From: Oreohelix idahoensis
Taxonomy: Eukaryota; Mollusca; Gastropoda; Stylommatophora; Oreohelicidae
DNA: 64,000 nt
Assembly (NCBI GenBank): GCA_024509875.1
Contig: JAMPIV010004252.1
Location: 1 to 64,000 of the forward strand
Direction of reading: 5' to 3'
Positions 56,956-64,000 of this stretch are shown here, piece by piece. Under the pieces are notes generated by a model that ran no database searches, was not told the DNA's origin, and saw only the letters and a program-made list of their open reading frames with translations. Positions within the stretch are counted from its first letter, which is position 1. Every line of letters begins with the position of its first letter. A program made the translations under genes and the position numbers.

Positions 56956-58350
56956 TCCGGTCAAATAATAGAAATATTTACTTACTGTGAGTTTCAACAT
57001 CACTGGAGTGAAAAGATGGTATCATCAAATTTCACTGCTAGAATAACGTAGCATAGCACCCAGGTTTGTGCCACAGAGTAGGCAATTAAACACTCAATGT
57101 GTGGACGTTAGCAAACATTACTAACACCATCGACTACTTCTTCTTCTTTGATCCTTAGCCGCCGACCGTCAAAGCAGTCAGTGGCCATCACGCCTAGTGG
57201 CGTAACCATCGACTACAAAGAACAGAAATCATTTTAACAACAATGTGAGGTAGCTATCACAAAACATCCAACATCATTTAAAAAAATGATGGTATCAGTC
57301 CAGGCACTCCCAAACCGAACACCGTCCAAAAACACATATCTGTCACGTCAGGTAACAGTAGTAAATTAATCTCATATTGATACATAGACATAATGCAAAG
57401 CATTAACATTAATACAATTATGCAATAGAGACAATAGATAACATGAGGCAGACAATCAACCAATGAAATGAGTGACTGCGACATTTTTGTGCATTGATCA
57501 AAATTATGTGTCCCTCAAAATTATATGTCATCAATATAACATTCTAATGGTAAGAGAAGCAAGGTAATCTTGTATATGACACATTTGTGTGAGCAATAGA
57601 TAAGACTAAGCTTATGTGTTGTACCAATAGATAATAGTATGGATTATTAGCCAATTAATGTTGCAAAGTCCAGTGTGAGTGTGACATAGATTTGTGTCAA
57701 AGACTCAACAATCTCAGGTGAATTCACATTAATCACCTCTTAATATTACACATATAGTTCAAGTTTATAGTGCAATGTCATTCCACTAATTACTAAATGT
57801 TCATACACCGCTTTTAGCAGTATGTCGAAATATATTGTTGACAATGTCCATGATTGTTCTCCATGCGATAGTATGTTCGTACGAATCCAAATGTTAATAC
57901 ACACAGTAATCAGCAATCGAAAACTATTCAAATAGAAAATTTAGTTGTTATGTCCCCTTGATACTTCGAGTCAATCATCTCAGAGCTATGTCCCTTAATA
58001 TGGATACGTTAGTTCTTGCAATTAAAATTGACAATACAACATGTCCGTACAAGAATCTCTTGAAATGACATCATTTTCAACATTTCACATAATGTATGTT
58101 CCTAAGTCTGTAACTTGATTCTGAGCACTGTCATTAAGGCACCATAAATGAACATCATGTACTGAAATCAACGAGATATCACACCATCTTAAGCTCATCA
58201 GAATTCATCATCATCCTGTGGCTTGTGCACCGATCCATTGTATCATCAATGTTACATACGTCACTGTCAAATCTTTATTTGGAAATGCAAGCATGTAGAT
58301 TAGTCTGCCTACAGAATGCCATAGTATTCTCCATTATTGGATTAGTTGTT
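56956..58350 (-). other. 3' non-coding region of the minus-strand LTR element
   Basis: Lies between the RNase H fragment and the polypurine tract. I see no coding signal such as an envelope gene. It contains the 67-bp SINE-tail insertion at 57138-57204. Confidence 0.45.
57138..57204 (-). mobile_element. 67-bp SINE/LINE 3'-end insertion with 12-bp target duplication
   Basis: TTCTTCTTCTTTGATCCTTA... is the inverted 3' end shared by the SINE and LINE D. It is flanked by a perfect ACCATCGACTAC at 57126-57137 and 57205-57216. Confidence 0.9.
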
Positions 58351-58602
58351 TCATAAGTTAGTTCGAGCATAGCGAGTCACCTGTATTAATAGAGTTGATA
58401 ATGATGTAGGGTCTTTTATGCAACGCAACAGAACATCAGCCAAGACATTTTGGCGTCCCTTTATGGCTTTGATGTCATAATCGTATGGTTGAAGAGCGAG
58501 CGAGGCCCTGGCGGCCCTTTCGTTTCTGAATCTCGCTGTTATGAGATATGACAATGCTTTCTGGTCTGTCTCCAAGATGAATCGGGCTCCCATGAGGTAA
58601 CG
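58351..58602 (-). pseudogene. RNase H C-terminal fragment of an LTR retrotransposon
   Basis: Minus strand: MGARFILETDQKALSYL (the TDQKAL variant of the RNase H TDHKPL motif), SLALQPYDYDIKAIKGRQN and VLADVLLRC. It is probably the pol end of the element whose integrase lies at 62755-64000, since both share orientation and the LTR at 56436 follows. Cut at about 58602 by a gypsy fragment on the other strand. Confidence 0.7.
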
Positions 58603-59952
58603 TAAGAATTTGTGTAGACATGAGACAGCCTAATGAAGCTATAGAAAGAGAGAGACACATTACTCCTACAATAGACAACATAATAGTGGATCTAAATGGA
58701 ACAAACGTTTTCAGCAAATTATATCTGAGAAGTGGCTACCATCAAATTCCATTAGCTCCGGAATCTAGATACATCACAACTTTTTCAACACATCTAGGTT
58801 TACAAAAGAGCAGTCTGATAACAAAAACAATGAAGAGACAGAAACGTATGTGAGATTTCTTGCCATGAACAGTGTTCCAAGAGTTATGAATTTCAAGGAA
58901 ATACAAAAAGAGACTGTTGCAAATTGTTTAGCATTGCCAAGCTTGCACAGAAAGTGGAGCACACATGACACCTTTGAAAATGTCTGAGCTTCCCAAAGCT
59001 CCATGGACAGAGGTCTCTGCAGATTTTTGTGGACCATTACCATGTGGACAGTATATTTTTGTCATGGTAGATGAATATTCAAGATTTCCAGTTGCTGAAA
59101 TAATTAATTCCACATCAGCAAGAACTGTCATTCCTGTGATTGACAAGATATTTTCGACATTTGGAATTCCTGAAATTTTAAAAACAGATAATGGTTCACC
59201 GTTTAACAGCCAAGACATGAAAAATTGTATGCACCATGTTGGGTGCAGACACGGAAGAATCACACCTTACTGGCCAAGGGCAAATGGGGAGGTAGAAAGG
59301 ATGATGAGAAACCTCAAGAAGGTCATTCAAACAGCCGCAGTTGAAGGAAAGTATTGGAGACAACAGCTGTATGCTTTCCTTGGAAATTATAGGGCAACAC
59401 CTCATATGTCAACAAGCAAATCACCATATGAGCTCATGTTTCAAAGAAAGGTCTCAATTAAGATTCCAACAGTTGAAACCAAAGAGAGTCAACCAGCCTC
59501 ATCAGACGTGCAGAGAAAAGATGCACAGGCAAAATACAGAATGAAACAACATGCAGACCATATACGATCACAGCCGTCTCATTTGAAAGTAGGAGATTTT
59601 GTTTTAGTACGACAAGAACAAAACAACTAATCAACTCCGAGGTTTAATCCAAAACCTTACCAGATTACTAAAATCAGGGTAAACATTATGTGCGCCAAGT
59701 GAAGGCAGAGTTGTGACAAGAAATCTCTCGTTTTTCAAGAAAGTCAACGTAAACCTGGCCAGAGCAGCCAAGAAGAAATCACAGCCAGATGATGATTACT
59801 TAGATGACATTGTCAGTCCTGAGTTGCCACCAACTGCCACAGAACCAGTTGACGTCACCATGGATAACAACAGGCAATTATTGCAAACGGGCATACCAAC
59901 GCCTAGACACCGAAATGTCCCAAGACGTCTCAATGACTATGTTTTGTATTGA
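58603..59952 (+). pseudogene. pol: Conventional gypsy element, internally deleted (RT scrap, integrase)
   Basis: Starts in RT (VRICVDMRQPNEAIERERH, then NVFSKLYLRSGYHQIPL) and breaks off near 58800 before the catalytic YxDD. A linker (near 58810-58930) leads into integrase: the finger cysteines, then the frame 58965-59630 with D in EVSADFCGPLP, D in LKTDNGSPF and E in NGEVERMMRN, all three catalytic residues present. A tail frame runs 59713-59952. Order RT then integrase, as usual for gypsy. RT palm, thumb and RNase H are deleted, so it is defective. Confidence 0.85.
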
Positions 59953-60014
59953 CAATGTCTGTCATTAGTGATGTTTGTAGAATAGTTTGAGTTTCATTGT
60001 GTTTTTGTTATTCA

Positions 60015-60077
60015 AGAAAGGGAGAGAATGTATTGTCCTATATTTAGATATGAGGAGAGAGTTACGGAACTTGGAAT
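60015..60077 (+). repeat. Polypurine tract and start of a truncated gypsy LTR
   Basis: AGAAAGGGAGAGAA (60015-60028) is followed by TGTATTGTCC, a likely LTR start. Similarity cannot be followed because no second copy is present. The sequence changes character at CAAGGTTGCC (60078). Confidence 0.5.
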
Positions 60078-60344
60078 CAAGGTTGCCACTCAAGTTCTAG
60101 AGATAAACCCAGATTTTCTTCTTTTAAAAACCCAGAAATACCTAGATTATTTTATGCATCAAATACACGGGATAGACGATGCTTACACAATCTTTTAGTG
60201 CAACCTTAGCATAAATAAGCTGTGTGCTACCAAATGTTATTTATTTCTTCATTTTTATTTTATTTTTATTACCAAAAATTCGCAATTATATAAAAATGAT
60301 TTTATTAACACCCCAATATATCACATAGGCAACCTTGGTGCGCT

Positions 60345-60716
60345 TCAGTGACATATTTTTAGCATTATGCTGTCTGGAAACTTCTGCTTGCAACATTCAA
60401 TCAAATGATCAGCTTGCGAAAACGGAGCATTATGTTCTGCCATGAAAGCTTTAGCAATTTTGTCTTGGAGACATGGCTCTTTTGGTTTGATGAAAAACTT
60501 GTTAATAATAATATTCAGATAGTCGCTTTTGGCTTCGAAGTTTTTCATGTGCTTCTGTGTGCTTTTATGTGTCAATAAAGCTGTGTTGTTGGCATTCGTT
60601 AATGTACAGGAACAGACCGTACAAATCGCAGCATAGCGATTGCCAGAGTCAGGCTTTATCAAATCTTTCAGTTCGCTGTCTATTAGCCATTCCTCACAAA
60701 AGCGTGCTGATACCAT
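60345..60716 (-). pseudogene. hAT-like transposase N-terminal fragment (BED-type finger)
   Basis: Minus strand: RFCEEWLIDSELKDLIK, then CTVCSCTLTNANNTALLTHK with a later histidine (STQKHMKNF), a BED-like C2H2 layout, then KAFMAEHNAPFSQADHLIE and CCKQKFPDS. This N-terminus is typical of a hAT-derived group in animals. The catalytic part is missing. Inverted CAAGGTTGCC / GGCAACCTTG at 60078 and 60328 may be remnants of its termini. Confidence 0.65.
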
Positions 60717-62754
60717 GGCTTCACTTTTTACGCGGTTGTGCGTGTGTCATCATGCTACGACAACTACCTAGCGTACCTTGATCATCGCTCATTTTTTAAT
60801 CTTAATTTTAATTATTTTTTGACCAAACGAAAAACAAAAACAAAACAAGATGCTGTTTATCTGCTTAAGTCTAAAATTTAAAAAGAATACTTTAAAACAC
60901 ATCGCAAAAATGACTGAGTATTGTAGATGACAGCCATTAACAGAATAACAGGAAATAGATAGTGTTAGTGTCAGGAATGTAACGGACACCCGAAATGTTA
61001 AAGTGTGTTATGGGGTCCTCTAATGTTGATGTGTAGTTGACCAGGTATGCGTGTTGATGTCACCTGAACAGTGTAATGGTGCGGTGAAGATCTGGGTCAC
61101 TCACGCTGACAGCATACATGGTTCTTGTACGATAACGATGATGATGTGAGACATGGGTGTGTGTAGACGCGAATGCGTTTAGGCTCTTATTTGGTTAAAC
61201 AATGTACCCAGTCACACTCGTACGGAAGCCAATGATAGTTGCAACTACTGTTAACAGTTCACACATTTAATCACAGGACTAACAGTAGAATCACAGGAAC
61301 AGTCAATGCAAAAAAGGATCATGTACATCATGTTAACTGAAATCGATTGGTATATATATATCAGGCATTAAAAAGCTGGAAAAACATTCACATATGTGGG
61401 CATGATCAATAGTGGTATGTCCTTTAACGTATAGTTCACAATGCCGCTTTGGTATCCCTGATTGAACGCGTCAGATACCTTAATAACTCCGTCATACAAA
61501 AGACGAGCTCCTAAATCATGTAATAATATTACCAGGGCCGTCGTTCAACTTGGCATAACACGCCAAGTAATCTTATCATGCTGTAGAGTATTGGCCGAAA
61601 CATAGGGCCTCAATATGACGTCAGCTGTGTATTCTCCATAAGCAGGTTGCATAAACCCTGCTGTAATGATGGTATAAATATACCGCCAACCTGCGGTTTC
61701 CACCATATATAGCTTCGTCGCTGGACTTCTGATCAATTGAAGACGAATCGTCTTAGATGGCTACCTCGAGCACAAAATATAGGTTCTGCATTATAGGCGC
61801 TGTGAGCTGTTCTCACAGGCCAGGTAAACCTTTAACAAATTCTGCAACCGAATGCGTAGTAATGATAAAGTCGGTGTTACCTTGCACAGAATCCTCAGAA
61901 CACAAACAACACTGTCGTCTTTCCTGACGTACAGAAAATCAATGGGGAAAACTGACAACGCAGTAGTCACTTCGAAGATTTTCCTTCCCCAAAATACAAT
62001 GGACATTCCCGTCCCACAGAAGCCAGACACATCTCTCTACCTGACGGAAGTCACTCTTTGCGCTCTCCACTGCGCATGGCACACCACCCAGAACTATGTA
62101 TCTTTGACCTTTTCTAAATACTGGACAAACACAATGAATGAACCAAAAGAGGAGATAACCCCTAATCAACCTGACATCGCAAAGTTAAGACATAGTTCCC
62201 TAACTTTCACCAGGGTGAACAAAAAATGCGACAAATAAATTGACGTCTGAAACTCCGTCAAAAATGACCGCAACATATTATTGCACCGCCCCTGTAAAAA
62301 AGAAAATGACACATTAAAAAAAAATATATAACCATGAGCAAGATAGCACAAGCATCAATTATGCGCTAATGAAAGAATGAACCTAATATCAGGTACAATG
62401 GACGCACAAATAAAGCGTCTGGAGAGAATAAAATCATCTCCCAACATAAGAGAAAATATTTCCTCTAAGCAAAACCAACTCGGGAGGTACCAACAAATAA
62501 ATCTAAGTTGCTGGCAACCCCAAGATACATATCAAAAATTATGAAATACTATAATTATAGCAATATACAAATATCATGAATTACAATGCTATACTATCAA
62601 CATATCTAATGGAAATATATCATGGATGGACATAACCAAATTTATTAAAGTCATTATACATCATCCAAATAACGACACAATTGTGTTAATATATATTATG
62701 ATATTAAGAACAGACAAAGTTTGGAAGTATATCAGGAGATCTATGACACAAGAT
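60717..62754. other. No gene recognised
   Basis: Short frames (61852-62238 plus, 60789-60989 minus and others) have no motif. The region presumably belongs to insertions separating the integrase and RNase H parts of the minus-strand LTR element. Confidence 0.4.
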
Positions 62755-64000
62755 TTAAATGGAATCATGTGTGTGTCCAGGAATGTCGGTAAGGACATCC
62801 TGAAATGATTGTAGCGTAGAAGATACTTGACGCTGTTCCTCAAAAGACAAGTTCGAAGAAACGGTAACGTTTTTCCATGATTCCGTAGAATTAAGTGGAA
62901 TTATAGGAAGAGGTAAGTTAACGTCAGAAAAAGTAGTTTCCTCATCCTGTATAACAGACAGGGATGAGATATGACCATGTTGGACTGGAGAGTCGTCCGT
63001 CGCCTGGAAGATAGGCTGCAAAAAGTCTGGTCGTTCAATAAATTCAGTATGCATATTTATATGAAAGGTTTTATGCCTTCCATCAACATCGACAATATAG
63101 TCGACATCGGAAATTTTCGAGACTATACTGTATGGACCTTTCCATGAAATGAGAAGTCTATTCTCCCTCGTGGGAAGTAAGACATACGCTTTGTCTCCAG
63201 GACAAAGTTGACGTAGGCGTCTTTTCTTATTAGCAAATCGCCTAGCCTTTTCTTTCGCAAATTCGAATGATGAAGTTGCTAGCCTGCATGATTCGATAAT
63301 TTTTTTCCCTAAGAGCAATGACATACTCATATGACGATTGTGTATCATTGTCAATATTATCGGAAGTTATCAAATCGTGTAGCAAGGACATAGGACCGCG
63401 CGGTTGCGCGCCAAAGACAAGTTCAAAAGGAGAAAATCCTGTATGCTCGTTGGGAACCTCTCTATAAGCAAAGACAGCTGCAAGTAGAACCCTGTCCCAA
63501 TCATCAGGATGATCCTCCGTTATCTTGCCAAGTAAGTTCGTTAGTGTCCTATTAAGACGTTCAACCAATCCATTGGACATTGGATGATAAATACTACTGA
63601 GAGACCTTTTAATGTCCAGAGTGGCCATTACCTGAGACATAGTGTCCGATATTAATTGAGTGCCATGGTCTGACAGTATTTCTCCGGGGAATCCCAGACG
63701 AGAAAATATGAGCCAAAGAGCATCTGCAATATCGACAGTTGATATGCTCTTAAGAGGAATAGCCTCTGGCCAACGCGTGCACATGTCAACGCAAGTAAGG
63801 ATAAATTGATGTCCTCTGGCTGACTTAATCTTAAACGGGCCAATAATGTCTATTGCCATTTTCTGAAACGGCCGAATAGGAATATCTGCAGCCTGAATAG
63901 GTGCAGCATGTCTTGGACCTCTAGACTTCACCTCTTGACAAATTTTGCAAGATCGGCAATAAATTCGTATGTCTTTGTTCACGAATGGCCAAAAGAAAGA
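62755..64000 (-). pseudogene. pol: Integrase of a second integrase-first LTR element, running into RT start
   Basis: Frame 63982-63242: zinc-finger cysteines (YCRSCKICQEV), D in KMAIDIIGPFK, D in ILSDHGTQLIS and E in NGLVERLNRTL, so DDE is intact. A shift at a T run (about 63300-63307) leads into frame 63354-62755 with the GPY/F module (LISWKGPYSIVSKI) and, further on, FQDVLTDIPGHTH, the start of an RT domain. Integrase is therefore directly upstream of RT, as in the element at 8760, but the protein is clearly different. The 5' part is beyond the window; RT is lost after 62755. Confidence 0.85.

Noticed and set aside
56956..58350. An envelope gene between RNase H and the 3' LTR
   Set aside because: No long frame, signal peptide or membrane segment is visible there.

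Overview
The window looks like repeat-rich nuclear DNA of an animal, most likely an invertebrate. It is AT-rich with long (AT)n and (CT)n arrays and has no operon structure. Nearly every stretch with coding character belongs to a transposable element: LTR retrotransposons, at least six LINE families, a SINE, a Penelope-like fragment and hAT transposons. I found no host protein-coding gene I can defend and no rRNA gene. A lophotrochozoan or mollusc host is only a guess from the mix of elements.

Layout. 1-15511: a tandem pair of Ty3/gypsy-type LTR elements (LTR - internal - LTR - internal - LTR), with LTRs of about 2.4 kb. In both, the integrase is encoded upstream of the reverse transcriptase, the order described for Gmr1-like elements. 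15836-18706: a 2.9-kb dispersed repeat (R1) carrying a 340-bp SINE. 18708-21692: a nearly complete RTE-like LINE (family A, minus strand). 21901-25801: AT arrays and two copies of a 1.1-kb repeat (R2). 25802-28630: no recognisable genes. 28631-34150: a patchwork of LINE fragments (families D, E, C, B) nested in and inverted against each other. 34151-37830: a broken hAT transposon that itself carries a second, almost identical copy of LINE A. 38043-38500: gypsy-type fragments. 39567-40817: a 78-bp minisatellite of 16 units. 42055-49047 and 53110-56435: a second R1 copy, split by about 6 kb (solo LTR, SINE between AT arrays, Penelope GIY-YIG fragment), by a complete 4.06-kb LINE (49048-53109) and by a CR1/L2-like LINE fragment (54140-55712). 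56436-64000: a second integrase-before-RT LTR lineage on the minus strand, disrupted by an internally deleted conventional gypsy element and a hAT fragment.

How it fits together. The window is a layered record of insertions rather than a set of cooperating host genes. Because R1 is present twice, three insertions (SINE in copy 1; complete LINE and CR1/L2-like LINE in copy 2) can be read against an empty site in the other copy, giving exact boundaries and target duplications. The SINE ends in a sequence like the 3' end of LINE D, consistent with SINE mobilisation by that LINE. Two very short insertions (67 and 43 bp) consist of nothing but LINE or SINE 3' ends flanked by target duplications.

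The point most worth following up is the pair of distinct integrase-before-RT LTR lineages, one with a capsid segment resembling the vertebrate SCAN domain.
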